A DNA stretch of 64,000 nucleotides. Origin: Streptomyces cinnabarinus. GTDB taxonomy: Bacteria; Actinomycetota; Actinomycetes; Streptomycetales; Streptomycetaceae. Location: assembly GCF_027270315.1 (NCBI RefSeq), contig NZ_CP114413.1:62001-126000 (forward strand), given 5' to 3'. Each line of letters opens with the position of its first letter. Positions within the stretch are counted from its first letter, which is position 1. Positions 17,799-26,452 of the stretch are shown one piece after another. The position numbers and the translations under genes are program-made. The notes below the pieces were generated by a model. The model searched no databases, was not told the origin of the DNA, and was given only the letters and a program-made list of their open reading frames with translations.

Positions 17799-17858
17799 GG
17801 GGCCTGCCACGACCCGCGCGGGCGTTGGCCTTCACCGGGTTGGCGGTACTGTCCGCAC

Positions 17859-18269
17859 ATGAATCAGCTGCCCGGCACCTTGGAAGCCCTCGTTGTGCGC
17901 ACTGATTTCTCGGCAGGCGGTGCTTGGGACGAGCTGCGGGAGGCGTTGTTCTCGCCCAACAAGGACGGCTTCCTGGCCAACGTCGCCATCGTCGATGACC
18001 GGATGTACGAGGGCTTGACGGCCGACCAAGCCCTCGGCCTGATTCCCGAGAGATACCAGCACTCACTTCTGGTCCTGGCGGACGCCGTCTCCATGACCTC
18101 GGCTGTTCAGCCGCTCCTCGTAGTGGACCTGTGGGCCGAGCGTGGGCGTTGTGTCCGCGTTGCGGCAGCTGAGTTGTGGAGCATCGAGAACAACCTCTCG
18201 GGCGCGAACATGGACTTCGAGGAGTTCGTCGACGCCGTCGACGATGACGGCGTGTTCCGAGGCTTTTGA
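17859..18269 (+). CDS. DUF6924-like small protein, 136 aa
   Basis: The opening LVVRTDFSAGGAWDELREAL and the acidic ending ANMDFEEFVDAVDDDGVFRGF are what I associate with the Streptomyces DUF6924 family, proteins of 130-150 residues often encoded beside immunity- or regulator-like genes. Cytoplasmic, no membrane segment. Function is not known. No strong ribosome binding site precedes the ATG. Assignment rests on recall of the family pattern. Confidence 0.6.
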   Translation: MNQLPGTLEALVVRTDFSAGGAWDELREALFSPNKDGFLANVAIVDDRMYEGLTADQALGLIPERYQHSLLVLADAVSMTSAVQPLLVVDLWAERGRCVRVAAAELWSIENNLSGANMDFEEFVDAVDDDGVFRGF

Positions 18270-18313
18270 GTTCCTGAGCGCTTCCATCCTCGAGTAGACC
18301 CCGTCATCACGGG

Positions 18314-18847
18314 TCAGTTGGTTTTCCTGACGGGTGCACTGCTGCGCCCGTGGCGTCGACCGCTGAGCTCGGCATCGAGTGTCTCCTGGGCCACGCGCAT
18401 GGCCTGGGCGTATACGGGATCCTGCAGTCGCTTCCACATCTCGCCCTCCGAGACGTCCTCAACGCAGCTCACCACCCACCAGATGTTGCCGAAGGGGTCC
18501 TTGATACGCCCGCCGCGCTGTCCGAAGGCATCGTGGGCCAGGGAGGTGACGACATGGCCGCCGGCTGCGACAGCTCGCGCGAACGCCTCGTCCGCATCGG
18601 CAACAAACACGCGCAGCAGGCTCGGCATGGTGGGCCAGTCCGCGTGTCGGTCGAAGGCCAGCACGACGGTGTCGCCGACGCGAATCTCACCGTGACCGAT
18701 CAAGCCATCCTCGGTCGCCACCCGCCCGAGCTCTTCACCCCCGAACGCCTTGGCTACGAAGTCGAGGAAGGCCCCCGTGTCGTCGGTGACGACCCAGGGC
18801 GCCACGGTGGTGCAGCCCTCCGGCGCAGCGCTCATCTGCTCGGGCAT
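18314..18847 (-). CDS. VOC-superfamily (glyoxalase/PhnB-like) protein, 177 aa
   Basis: A beta-alpha-beta-beta-beta protein of the PhnB/glyoxalase group: VAPWVVTDDTGAFLDFVAKAFGGEE, GEIRVGDTVVLAFD, and the second-half motif GGRIKDPFGNIWWVVS are characteristic, with the last being the usual metal-side strand. The C-terminal 45 residues form a basic tail (RRHGRSSAPVRK). GAGAGG lies six bases before the ATG at 18847. Members bind small ligands or metals; the substrate cannot be told. Confidence 0.88.
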   Translation of the reverse strand: MPEQMSAAPEGCTTVAPWVVTDDTGAFLDFVAKAFGGEELGRVATEDGLIGHGEIRVGDTVVLAFDRHADWPTMPSLLRVFVADADEAFARAVAAGGHVVTSLAHDAFGQRGGRIKDPFGNIWWVVSCVEDVSEGEMWKRLQDPVYAQAMRVAQETLDAELSGRRHGRSSAPVRKTN

Positions 18848-18983
18848 CGCGGTCCTCTCGCTGATGTTGATGCCAGGCAGCGACGATAGGCGCGAGTTAG
18901 GTCAGCCTGTGTCCTAGACAACTGTGAGGGGTGTCCCCCTGCGGATGCCCGGTACTCGGCGGGGATAGCTCGGGGAGCCGCGA

Positions 18984-19829
18984 TCACGCCGAGACGAACG
19001 GTTCCGTCAGGTGAGGAGTGGCCAAGTGGAGTGTGGTGGCGGTTTGTTGGCTGAGCATGCGCTTCCTTGAGTGCCGGGCTGCCTCGGGGTCGGCCTCGTG
19101 CGCGTAGGCGAGTTCGGGGTGGAGCAACTGGAGCGCGTGCACCAGGAGGTCGCCGGTGACCAGTGCCAGCTCACGGCCGTCGGCGACCAGCACACTCTGG
19201 TGTCCGGGCGTGTGTCCGGGCGTGGCGACCGCGCGCCCAGTGCGCAGCCACGTGTCCCCGTCCAGGAGCCGGAGCCGGCCGGCGGCCTCGAGCGGGTCGG
19301 TGAGGGTCTCGCGGAGCTGCGGGTTGAGCGCGTCGAGGGCGTCGAACTCGGCGCGCTGGAGCAGGTATTCGGCGTTCGGGAAATAGGGGCGGCGGTCGCC
19401 GGCCGAGGCGGTGCCGCCCGTGGATGGGACGGCCGCCTCGGTCACGACCGCCCACCCGACGTGGTCGGTGTGCAGATGCGTGAGCACCACGGTGTCGACT
19501 TCGGCCGGGTCGATGCCCGCCGCGGCGAGCGACGCCGGGAGCACACCGGGCACGGGCGCCCACGAGGCGGCCGGGCTGTCCGCCGGACCGATCCCGGCGT
19601 CCACGACCGTGAGGCCCTTGTCACCGCGGATCGCGTACGCGCGGAACTGGAGCCGCCAGCGGCCCTCGGCATCGACCGCGCCCGGGTCGTAGCGGTCGGC
19701 CTCCGCCCACTGTGCGGGCGTGGCCTCGGGGAAGGCTTCGGCTCGCGGCGAGAAGAACGGACCCTCGCCGTCGGCGAGGGCGATGATCTCGGTCGAGCCG
19801 ATCCGGAGGCAGGGAAGGGTGTGGGACAT
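18984..19829 (-). CDS. MBL-fold metallo-hydrolase (lactonase-like), 281 aa
   Basis: Metallo-beta-lactamase fold with the zinc-binding motif VVLTHLHTDHVGW (HxHxDH), a following TPGHTPGHQSVLV, GDLLVHALQ and the C-terminal ATPHL region. The architecture is like the quorum-quenching lactonases and related hydrolases (two-zinc centre), but specificity cannot be read. The N-terminal region IGSTEIIALADGEG is typical. Single gene. The 156 bases between its start and the DUF6069 gene end hold no gene I can support. Confidence 0.88.
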   Translation of the reverse strand: MSHTLPCLRIGSTEIIALADGEGPFFSPRAEAFPEATPAQWAEADRYDPGAVDAEGRWRLQFRAYAIRGDKGLTVVDAGIGPADSPAASWAPVPGVLPASLAAAGIDPAEVDTVVLTHLHTDHVGWAVVTEAAVPSTGGTASAGDRRPYFPNAEYLLQRAEFDALDALNPQLRETLTDPLEAAGRLRLLDGDTWLRTGRAVATPGHTPGHQSVLVADGRELALVTGDLLVHALQLLHPELAYAHEADPEAARHSRKRMLSQQTATTLHLATPHLTEPFVSA

Positions 19830-19985
19830 GACCGCGATCCTGCCACGCCTTCTACGCGGGTGGTGACTCGCCCCACGCCGTGATGATCTATGCGGGACGA
19901 GGCGATCGCTCAGCTCAACAGCGGGCCGTGCGGCGGGCGTTCGCTGCTTGCAGTGCGACTGGGTATGGAGTGCTTGGGCTGGCGG

Positions 19986-20396
19986 TCACCTCCTGGCCAC
20001 GCCGGCTCCAGCCCTCGGGGACGTGCCACCCAGCCCCGGGATCAGCACCGCCGCCACCGCCAGGTGCATCAGTGCCAGGGAGAGCCGGGTGCCGCCGTCC
20101 ATGCCGTCGCCGGTGAACGGCAGGAAGGACACAGCCAGTACGGCGGCGGCCACCCCGGTCCAGATCGCGCGGGCGCGCCGCGCCCCGAACCGCTCCAGGG
20201 CGGCCAGCAGTCCCCAGCCCATGAGCGAGGCGAGCAGTGCGACGACCGCCACGGGTACGGCGCCGATGTCGAGCGTCTGCTCACCGTCGGCGATCCGCAG
20301 CGGGTGCCCCAGCACCGGGTCCGCGACCAGCCACACCAGGACGGGGGCCAGAACAGCCAGGGCCAAAACCGCCAAGCGCCTTCTCGGCGCGGTCAC
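19986..20396 (-). CDS. DUF6069-type four-helix membrane protein, 136 aa
   Basis: Four hydrophobic segments (about residues 8-24, 48-66, 79-97 and 105-121) with a GADPxxG-like periplasmic loop and the MGWGLLAALERFG segment after helix 2, as in the DUF6069 family. Its ATG overlaps the stop of the preceding TetR gene (ATGA), so the two are translationally coupled and the TetR probably controls this membrane protein. Transport or signalling role unknown. Confidence 0.75.
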   Translation of the reverse strand: MTAPRRRLAVLALAVLAPVLVWLVADPVLGHPLRIADGEQTLDIGAVPVAVVALLASLMGWGLLAALERFGARRARAIWTGVAAAVLAVSFLPFTGDGMDGGTRLSLALMHLAVAAVLIPGLGGTSPRAGAGVARR

Positions 20397-21004
20397 TTGG
20401 CATCGCGCGAGAGCGCCCCGTGCAGGAAGAGCTCCACCAGTTCCTGCGAGGTCAGGTCGGGTTCGTCCTCCGTGCGCGGTTGGGCGAAGAGCAGCCCGAA
20501 GAAGAGGGCCGCGATCTGCTCCGGTGGCCGGCGCAGGGTCGCTTTGTCGGGCTCCAGCAGTTCGGCGAGGGCCGCGCGGATACGGGTTGTCGACTCGTCG
20601 CGGCCCGCGCCGCGCACCGTGCCGGGATGCTTGCCGCCGCGATGGCCCAGTGAGCCGACGATCGCACCCATCCTGGCCATGTGCGCCTGCAGCGCCTCGG
20701 CCGCCTCCGCGAGCCGGTCGGGCAGTGGCTGGGATACGTCGATCGCGTCGAGTTCGCGGACCGCGTGCTCGGGGGAGAGCGCCTCGGCCACGCAGGCCTG
20801 CAACAGCTCGTCCTTGTCCGCGAAGACCCGGAAGATCGTGCCCTCGCCGATGCCCGCGGCGCGGGCGATCTTCGCGGTCGTCACCGCGGCGCCGTACTCG
20901 GCGATCAGCGGGATGGCGGTCTGGATGATCATTTCGCGGCGCTGCTCCGGCGACATCGCAGGGGCGCGGCGGCGGGTGGTCTGCTTCTCCTGAGGTTCCG
21001 TCAT
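20393..21004 (-). CDS. TetR-family repressor controlling its own operon, 203 aa
   Basis: HTH at residues about 20-60 (EMIIQTAIPLIAEYGAAVTT, then IARAAGIGEGTIFRVFADKDELL). ATG at 21004 is preferred over the GTG at 21010; neither has a clear ribosome binding site, so the mRNA may be leaderless. Two nearly identical palindromes sit immediately upstream, the expected autoregulatory operators. It overlaps the DUF6069 gene by four bases. Confidence 0.9.
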   Translation of the reverse strand: MTEPQEKQTTRRRAPAMSPEQRREMIIQTAIPLIAEYGAAVTTAKIARAAGIGEGTIFRVFADKDELLQACVAEALSPEHAVRELDAIDVSQPLPDRLAEAAEALQAHMARMGAIVGSLGHRGGKHPGTVRGAGRDESTTRIRAALAELLEPDKATLRRPPEQIAALFFGLLFAQPRTEDEPDLTSQELVELFLHGALSRDAK

Positions 21005-21018
21005 GACCACGAGCGTAC

Positions 21019-21058
21019 GGAGTGAGTACTCACTCCGTCAATGAGTGAGTACTCACTC
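21019..21058. promoter_or_regulatory. Tandem TetR operators (GAGTGAGTACTCACTC)
   Basis: Two perfect palindromes, 21019-21036 (18 bases, GGAGTGAGT arm) and 21043-21058 (16 bases, GAGTGAGT arm), with centres 23 bases apart, 15 bases upstream of the TetR start. This is a classic operator of the TetR subgroup that recognises GAGTNNNNACTC-like sites. It should shut off the TetR/DUF6069 operon. Confidence 0.85.
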
Positions 21059-21248
21059 CGCTCGGGCGTGCGCCTCGTAGCCTCCGCGCATGACTGGCAC
21101 CGAGTGAGCACCCTGTCGGGATCTGGAGGACCGAACTCTGATCTCAAGAGCACCGGCCCGGACCGCAGTTGATCGTGGATGCCACGCCTCAACTGGCGAG
21201 GGCTAGGCTCGTGCCTGACCACGGTTACCGACGAGGGGGTTCCGACGT

Positions 21249-21791
21249 ATGAGCGGGATAGTGACGGCGGTCAGCAGCAACGGGGAGTACTCGTTCACCA
21301 AGCCGAACCGGGACAGCATCACCCTGCTCGCCGGGCTCGGTGTGGAGGGGGACGTGCACGCCGGTGTGACCGTCAAGCACCGCTCTCGCGTCGCACAGGA
21401 TCCCACCCAGCCGAATTTGCGCCAGGTCCACCTGATTCATCAAGAGCTCTTCACCGAGGTCGGCGAAGAAGGGTTCAAGGTGGCGCCCGGCGAACTCGGC
21501 GAGAACGTCACCACGCGCGGCATCGATCTACTCGGCCTGCCGGTCGGCACATTGCTGCGCATCGGCGACTCCGCGGTCCTGGAAGTCACCGGCCTGCGCA
21601 ATCCCTGCCTGCAGATCGACAACTTCCAGGACGGGCTGCTGAAGCAGGTCGTCGGCCGCGACGACGCGGGGAACATCGTGCGCAAGGCCGGAATCATGAC
21701 CATCGTGAGGGAAGGTGGCGTGGTGCGCCCTGGCGACAGGATCGAACCGGAGCTTCCCAGCGGTCCTCACCGGCCCCTGGACCGGGTATGA
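21249..21791 (+). CDS. MOSC-domain protein, 180 aa
   Basis: A stand-alone MOSC (molybdenum cofactor sulfurase C-terminal) domain: it begins IVTAVSSNGEYSFTKPNRDSI, has GVEGDVHAG, the ELGENVTTRGIDLLGLPVGT stretch and VTGLRNPCLQIDNF, in which the Cys is the conserved residue thought to carry sulfur or cofactor. GAGGGGG lies before the ATG at 21249. Length is normal for single-domain bacterial members, which handle molybdenum cofactor or act on amidoxime-type substrates. Confidence 0.9.
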   Translation: MSGIVTAVSSNGEYSFTKPNRDSITLLAGLGVEGDVHAGVTVKHRSRVAQDPTQPNLRQVHLIHQELFTEVGEEGFKVAPGELGENVTTRGIDLLGLPVGTLLRIGDSAVLEVTGLRNPCLQIDNFQDGLLKQVVGRDDAGNIVRKAGIMTIVREGGVVRPGDRIEPELPSGPHRPLDRV

Positions 21792-22203
21792 CCAGCCTCC
21801 CGGGCAGAGCATGACATGACGACGGCCGCGCGGGTTCCTGAGGCGTGAACTTCTCCGCCATCGGCCGGCCATCCACGAGGCCTGCCCGCTGTGCCGACGT
21901 TCCCTGAGCACTCCGAAGACATCAGCAAGGGCACTGCGCAGCGCCGATTCACTACCAGCAGGCCGCCGTCGGGCAGTGAACACGGGTCCACGAGGCGCAC
22001 CGATCCGCGACGGCCGGCCCCCGCGCCCGCAAGGACCGGATTCGCGGTACGGCTATATGCCCGGCCGCCCCAACAAAGGGCCATCCAGGCGATCATTCGG
22101 GCAAATTGACCCATTCAGCGCAGCTGTTTGCATAACCATCTCCGCATCTCTCGGTTGTGCCATTGCCACGTTCGTTTCTCTTTCCCGACAAGCAAGGGAT
22201 TAG
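21792..22203. other. 412-base stretch without a supportable gene
   Basis: No frame here has a good start, ribosome binding site and codon bias. The last 110 bases are markedly less G/C-rich, ending with AAGGGATTAG just before the ATG at 22204, and must hold the promoter of the secreted repeat protein gene. Confidence 0.5.
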
Positions 22204-23040
22204 ATGCGCTCCATCAAAGCCTTCATCATCGCCGTTTCCGTTGGTGCCCTGTCCTTGGGCGCGACGACGGCGTCGCAAGCGTTCGACCTGACTCACCCCG
22301 GCGCGAAGCAGACCCGCCCGCAGGTCCCCGCCGGAGGCGGGGACCACGAGGGCGGCAAGCACGGCAAGGGCGGCAAGGGCGGCCACATCAAGGGCTACGA
22401 CCTGGACCACAGTTGCGTGGGCAAGTCGTTCGGCTTCTGCACGCAGAAGCTCGTGTACGCCCCGAAGCTGCTCGGCGACATCACGCTGACCAACGGCCTT
22501 ATCGGCCTCATCGGCACCACCACCACGCCGCCGACCACCAACGGCACTACGACCCCGCCGACGACCAACGGCACCACCACACCGCCGACCACCAACGGCA
22601 CTACAACTCCGCCAACTACCAACGGCACTACGACCCCGCCCACCACCAACGGCACCACCACACCGCCCGCAAACCAGTGGTGCTCCCCCGGATTCTGGGC
22701 CCAGAACCCCGGGGCATGGATGGACCCGAACCGCGGGGACACCCCCTACAACCCGGCCCTGACCGTGCCGCCCGGTTCGGCCTACCTCGACTCGTTCCCG
22801 AACGAGGCTCCCCTCGAGCTCTCGCCTGCCGGCGAGAACGCGGGGAACGTACCGCTCAACCCGTCCCTGAGGTACATGCTGCTGAACGCCCAGTACTACG
22901 ACGGCCCGCCGTCGCCCGGCGAGCGCAGGGAGCAGATCGCCGACCTGCTGAGCGACGCCGCCGGTCTGCAGTGGACCGACCCCGAGAACCACGCCGGGGC
23001 CACCTGCCCGTTCAGTGCGGATGAGGCAAACGGCAACTGA
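22204..23040 (+). CDS. Secreted protein with GTTTPPTTN repeats and a C-terminal CSPGFW domain, 278 aa
   Basis: Signal peptide at residues 1-26 (ending TTASQA). The mature protein has a Gly/Lys/His-rich segment (residues 43-63), a Cys pair (SCVGKSFGFC), then a six-unit Thr/Pro/Asn linker (residues 104-157) and a C-terminal domain opening WCSPGFWAQNPGAWMDP, a pattern seen in extracellular proteins with C-x-GYWKNHP-like modules. It ends in an acidic, soluble region. No LPxTG anchor. It precedes a DUF5819 gene and an HTTM gene on the same strand (75 and 1 base gaps), so they may form one unit. Function unknown. Confidence 0.75.
   Translation: MRSIKAFIIAVSVGALSLGATTASQAFDLTHPGAKQTRPQVPAGGGDHEGGKHGKGGKGGHIKGYDLDHSCVGKSFGFCTQKLVYAPKLLGDITLTNGLIGLIGTTTTPPTTNGTTTPPTTNGTTTPPTTNGTTTPPTTNGTTTPPTTNGTTTPPANQWCSPGFWAQNPGAWMDPNRGDTPYNPALTVPPGSAYLDSFPNEAPLELSPAGENAGNVPLNPSLRYMLLNAQYYDGPPSPGERREQIADLLSDAAGLQWTDPENHAGATCPFSADEANGN
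22513..22674 (+). repeat. Six 27-base units coding for GTTTPPTTN
   Basis: Units encode the nine-residue pattern GTTTPPTTN; the first has one extra Thr and the last ends PPANQ. The copies differ mainly at third codon positions, so they are old enough to have drifted, or kept by selection at the protein level. It forms an extended Thr/Pro linker. Confidence 0.85.
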
Positions 23041-23114
23041 GGGACGTAGACGCACGGCTTGTGTGGTGAGCGCCGACAGCTCACCACACTGGCCGTCGGA
23101 ACTGAAGGAATCCC

Positions 23115-23876
23115 ATGGAACCAACCAGGAGTACGGGCGGACGGGCCCTCCCCCCGAACCCGGAGAGCGGAACAACCGCAACGGCGAAGTTCCCTCCACC
23201 TCGGTCCACACCGGACTCCGGCGCGAGCATCGCGCCTTCCACGGGAAGCCGCCCCCCGCGGTCCCCCTGGTCGGTCGCGGCACTCACTCTGACCGCTGTC
23301 CTGCTGGCGGGTGCCGTACTGACCCACCTGGCCATGGTGTTCCTGAGCTTGGCTCCGACGAATGCCGTCAGCTTGAAGCACCGGGCACGGATCGACGCCT
23401 ACGTGCGGCCGGAGTTCGGCCAGGACTGGCGGCTGTTCGCGCCCAACCCGCAGCAGCGCAACGAAGCCGTCGGTGTCCGGCTGCGCAGTGCGGGCGAGAA
23501 CGGCGCTCCCGCCCTCTCCGGATGGGTCAACCTCACCGCCGAGGACGTCGAGACGATCAGGGGCAGTCTCGCGCCCAGCCATGCCCACCAGAACATGCTC
23601 CGCCGGGCGTGGGACGGCTATGTCAACAGCCACAGCCTCAAGGACCATCCGCGGAGCGGCCCGCTGAGCGAGTTGTCCCGCACTTACCTCAAGCGCGTCG
23701 TCCTCCAGCGGATCGGTCGCGAGTGGCAGGGGCGGCGGATCGTCGCCATCCAGGTCGCCGGCCGCTTCACCGACGTGCCACCGCCGTCGTGGCACCAGGA
23801 GAAGGCCCCGGACACCACCGCCTACCGGATGCTGCCCTGGTGGCCGGTGACGGACCAGGACTACAGGGAGCTGTGA
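23115..23876 (+). CDS. DUF5819-family single-pass membrane protein, 253 aa
   Basis: Disordered Pro/Ser/Thr-rich N-terminus (about 50 residues), one membrane segment (WSVAALTLTAVLLAGAVLTH, about residues 52-75) and an extracytoplasmic domain beginning with the family's FGQDWRLFAPNPQQRN motif. DUF5819 genes lie directly before HTTM genes in many actinomycetes, as here. GAAGGA lies before the ATG at 23115. The pair may form one membrane complex; biochemical role unknown. Confidence 0.85.
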   Translation: MEPTRSTGGRALPPNPESGTTATAKFPPPRSTPDSGASIAPSTGSRPPRSPWSVAALTLTAVLLAGAVLTHLAMVFLSLAPTNAVSLKHRARIDAYVRPEFGQDWRLFAPNPQQRNEAVGVRLRSAGENGAPALSGWVNLTAEDVETIRGSLAPSHAHQNMLRRAWDGYVNSHSLKDHPRSGPLSELSRTYLKRVVLQRIGREWQGRRIVAIQVAGRFTDVPPPSWHQEKAPDTTAYRMLPWWPVTDQDYREL

Positions 23877-23877
23877 G

Positions 23878-25065
23878 TTGAGCACCGTACCCCTCCAGCG
23901 GCTCGCCCGGTTCGTCTGCGCCACGCGGGCGCCCTACCAGGCCGCGCTGTTCCGGATCGGACTCGCCGCCGTCATCGCGGCGTTCCTGTTGCGCGAATGG
24001 CCTTACCGCCGCGTCCTGTTCGGCGACCGCAGTCCCTTGTCGTACGACATGGCCCTCACCCTGATCGAGGAGGAGGGCACCTTCACGGTGCTGAGCTGGT
24101 GGGGCGGGCAGCTCTGGTTCGAGATCGTCTACAGCGCGACGATCCTGGCAGCCCTCGCTGTCATGCTCGGCTGGCGGACCAGAACCATGACCGTCCTGCT
24201 CATGGTCGGCGTAATGTCGTTGGAGAACCGCAACACCCTGGTCGGGGACGGCGGCGACAACATCATCCGCATCATGGTGATCTATCTCGTGTTCACGCGG
24301 TGCGCCCAGGTGTGGTCACTGGATGCGCGGCGCGCCCGTGCCGCCGACGCCCGCGGCACCGAACTGGCCGCCGACAGGACCGGTGTCATCCTGTGGTGGG
24401 TGATGGGCGCGCTGCTCTTCTGGGCCTTCGGCATTCCCCAGGAGACCGGCTGGCCTGTCCTCCTGTGGTGTTTGTGGGTGGTGCACGGTCTCTGGTACTC
24501 GGTCAACAGGCACCTGCCCCGGCACGAGATGCGCTCGCTGCTGGACGACTGCGCGTCCCTGGTGCACAACGCCGCAATGCTGGTGATCGCCGCACAGGTC
24601 TGTCTGATCTACTCCACCGCCGGCTGGTACAAGATCCAGGGCCTGCGCTGGCAGGAGGGCTCCGCACTCCACTACGCGCTCCATCTCGACTACTTCACCC
24701 CCTGGCCCGGGCTCTCCATTGCCGTCGCCGCCAACGCCGCACTCGTCCTGGTTCTCACCTACTTGACGGTCATGGCGCAGGTGGCATTCCCGTTCACCCT
24801 GGCCAGCCGCAAGATGAAGAACGTGCTGCTGGCGGTGATGATCGCGGAACATCTGGGGATCGCGGTACTCCTCGGCATCCCGTTCCTGTCCCTCATCATG
24901 GTCGTGTGCGACGCGGTGTTCCTGCCGACTGCCCTGCTGATGAAGGCGGGTGCCTGGAGCAAGCGTCTCCCCCGGATCCGATCCCACCGCACGCCCGCAC
25001 CTCCCACGCCACCGCAACAGCCAGTCGCGCCTGAACTCGCAGAGAGCATCACCAGGTCCAACTGA
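23878..25065 (+). CDS. HTTM-domain membrane protein (vitamin K gamma-carboxylase-like), 395 aa
   Basis: HTTM domains are polytopic and related to the membrane part of vitamin K-dependent gamma-glutamyl carboxylase. About eight hydrophobic segments are seen, with the conserved AALFRIGLAAV start, the ENRNTLVGDGGDNIIR motif and the YSTAGWYKIQGLRWQEGSALHYALHLD region near residue 245-275. The start is TTG at 23878, supported by AGGGAG seven bases upstream and by the absence of a later in-frame start near the conserved N-terminus; it is one base after the DUF5819 stop. The cofactor and substrate are unknown; the upstream secreted protein is a possible substrate (inference). Confidence 0.88.
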   Translation: MSTVPLQRLARFVCATRAPYQAALFRIGLAAVIAAFLLREWPYRRVLFGDRSPLSYDMALTLIEEEGTFTVLSWWGGQLWFEIVYSATILAALAVMLGWRTRTMTVLLMVGVMSLENRNTLVGDGGDNIIRIMVIYLVFTRCAQVWSLDARRARAADARGTELAADRTGVILWWVMGALLFWAFGIPQETGWPVLLWCLWVVHGLWYSVNRHLPRHEMRSLLDDCASLVHNAAMLVIAAQVCLIYSTAGWYKIQGLRWQEGSALHYALHLDYFTPWPGLSIAVAANAALVLVLTYLTVMAQVAFPFTLASRKMKNVLLAVMIAEHLGIAVLLGIPFLSLIMVVCDAVFLPTALLMKAGAWSKRLPRIRSHRTPAPPTPPQQPVAPELAESITRSN

Positions 25066-25104
25066 ACGAGCCGAAGGCCGCGGCGAGGTGGGGCACCCGC
25101 TTCT

Positions 25105-25734
25105 TCAGCCTGCGGCTGGAGCCGTTGGCGCAGGCGCCGACGCCGTAGGGAGTGAGCCGAGCAGGGCAGCGGTGCACTCCTCGGCGAGGTCCTCGGCATG
25201 GGCGGGGAGGGGGTCGCCGGCCCGGAGGTGGCGGCGGACCAGGGAGAGGGGCAGGTCGACCACGGCGAGCGCGACTCGCTCGGTGGCCTGCCGGTCTTCG
25301 GCGCCCAGGGCAGTGGCGAGGGAGGCGAGGGAGGCGCGCACGCGCTGGTTGCCGAGGTCCGCCCGCTGGAGGTGTTCCTCGGACCAGTCGGCGCGCCCGA
25401 AGTCCTCGGCGCCGTAGAGGAGGAGAGCGGCCTCCTCCGGGTGGGCGCGGCTCCATGCGACGACATGGCGTGCCGCCGCACACCCCGCCTGCCGCGCGTC
25501 GACGCCTGTTTCGAGGGCCTTGAAGTAGCCCTCCTGGAAGCCCTCCACCGTCCGCAGCCACACCTCGGCGAGCAGCGCGGCCCGTCCGGCGAACCGGTGG
25601 TACACCGAACCGCTCGGGGCGCCCACCTCCAGGGCGACCGCGGACATCGTCACCGCGGCCGGGCCCCCTGCGGCGGCCAGTCGCACGGCGGCGTCGAGGA
25701 GCTGCTTCACATCGAAGCGGGGTGGTCTCGCCAT
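25105..25734 (-). CDS. TetR-family regulator, 209 aa
   Basis: HTH at residues about 8-55 (VKQLLDAAVRLAAAGGP, then ALEVGAPSGSVYHRFAGRAALLAEVWL). Divergent from the SRPBCC-like gene at 25799, with two palindromes between them, so it probably represses both itself and that gene. The Ala/Pro-rich C-terminus (PTASAPAPTAPAAG) is unusual but typical of G/C-rich genes. Ends 39 bases from the convergent HTTM stop. Confidence 0.9.
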   Translation of the reverse strand: MARPPRFDVKQLLDAAVRLAAAGGPAAVTMSAVALEVGAPSGSVYHRFAGRAALLAEVWLRTVEGFQEGYFKALETGVDARQAGCAAARHVVAWSRAHPEEAALLLYGAEDFGRADWSEEHLQRADLGNQRVRASLASLATALGAEDRQATERVALAVVDLPLSLVRRHLRAGDPLPAHAEDLAEECTAALLGSLPTASAPAPTAPAAG

Positions 25735-25740
25735 GAACTA

Positions 25741-25778
25741 GAGAGTACTCTCCACAATATTAGAGATACCTCTCTAAT
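25741..25778. promoter_or_regulatory. Two palindromes between divergent TetR and SRPBCC genes
   Basis: GAGAGTACTCTC at 25741-25752 is a perfect 12-base palindrome; 25759-25778 is ATTAGAGA, four bases, TCTCTAAT with perfect eight-base arms. Both lie between the divergent start codons and suit TetR binding to a shared promoter region. Confidence 0.75.
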
Positions 25779-25798
25779 AAGAACCCCGGGGAGGACGC

Positions 25799-26281
25799 AT
25801 GGGCGTCTACAACGTGCACGAGCGCCTGCTGACTGCGACGCGAAGCGAGGTGGGAGCGCTGATAGACACCCTGGCAAGCAGTGACGACAAGCTGTGGCCG
25901 CAGAACAGCTGGCCGTCGATGGCGTTCGACCGCCCCTTGGCGGCCGGGGCGGTCGGCGGGCACGGCCCGGTCCGCTACACCGTCGCCGCACATGTCCCCT
26001 CGCAATGGGTGCGCTTCACCTTCAGCGGGCCGCGCGGCTTCCACGGCTTCCACGAATACGTCGCCCTGGCCGTCGACGAGGAGCGCACACTGCTGCGCCA
26101 CACCCTCGCCATGGCCACCCGCGGCCCAGCCCGCCTCACCTGGCCGCTGATCTTCCGCCCCCTCCATGACGCCTGCCTGGAGGACAGCCTGGACCGCGCC
26201 GAACTCGCCTGTTCGGGCGCGGTTACCCGCCCGGCTCACTGGAGCCGTTACGTACAGCTGCTGCGCAGTCTCATGCGCTGA
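25799..26281 (+). CDS. SRPBCC-like protein controlled by the divergent TetR, 160 aa
   Basis: Begins with YNVHERLLTATRSEVGALIDTL, continues with a WVRFTFSGPRGFHGFHEYVAL strand pair and ends in a long C-terminal helix; this order fits the START/SRPBCC fold, in which a deep cavity binds a lipid or other small ligand. GGGAGG lies before the ATG at 25799. No signal peptide or membrane segment. Ligand unknown. Confidence 0.65.
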   Translation: MGVYNVHERLLTATRSEVGALIDTLASSDDKLWPQNSWPSMAFDRPLAAGAVGGHGPVRYTVAAHVPSQWVRFTFSGPRGFHGFHEYVALAVDEERTLLRHTLAMATRGPARLTWPLIFRPLHDACLEDSLDRAELACSGAVTRPAHWSRYVQLLRSLMR

Positions 26282-26452
26282 GACCGGGCACCCCCGTGCC
26301 GCGTCGGATGCCGTCCGCTCCTGCCGATGTACCCCCAGTGCGTCACGCATCCAGCGGCGGCGCCCGCGGTGAAGTGGTCATATGAGGACGTGTGGACTGC
26401 GTCGGCCCGTCCGGGCCACGTCGGCGGGCGACACCATCCTGGAGGACCGGAC

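Noticed and set aside
19890..19985. Plus-strand start (MRDEAIAQLNSGPCGG) between the MBL and DUF6069 genes
   Set aside because: The frame soon runs antisense through the DUF6069 and TetR genes and shows no domain; likely chance.
21767..22114. Minus-strand frame in the gap before the secreted repeat gene
   Set aside because: No ribosome binding site, no recognisable motif, and it overlaps the end of the MOSC gene.
22513..22674. Short tandem repeats as a possible CRISPR array
   Set aside because: The units have no distinct spacers, are in frame with a signal-peptide-bearing gene and encode a Thr/Pro linker.
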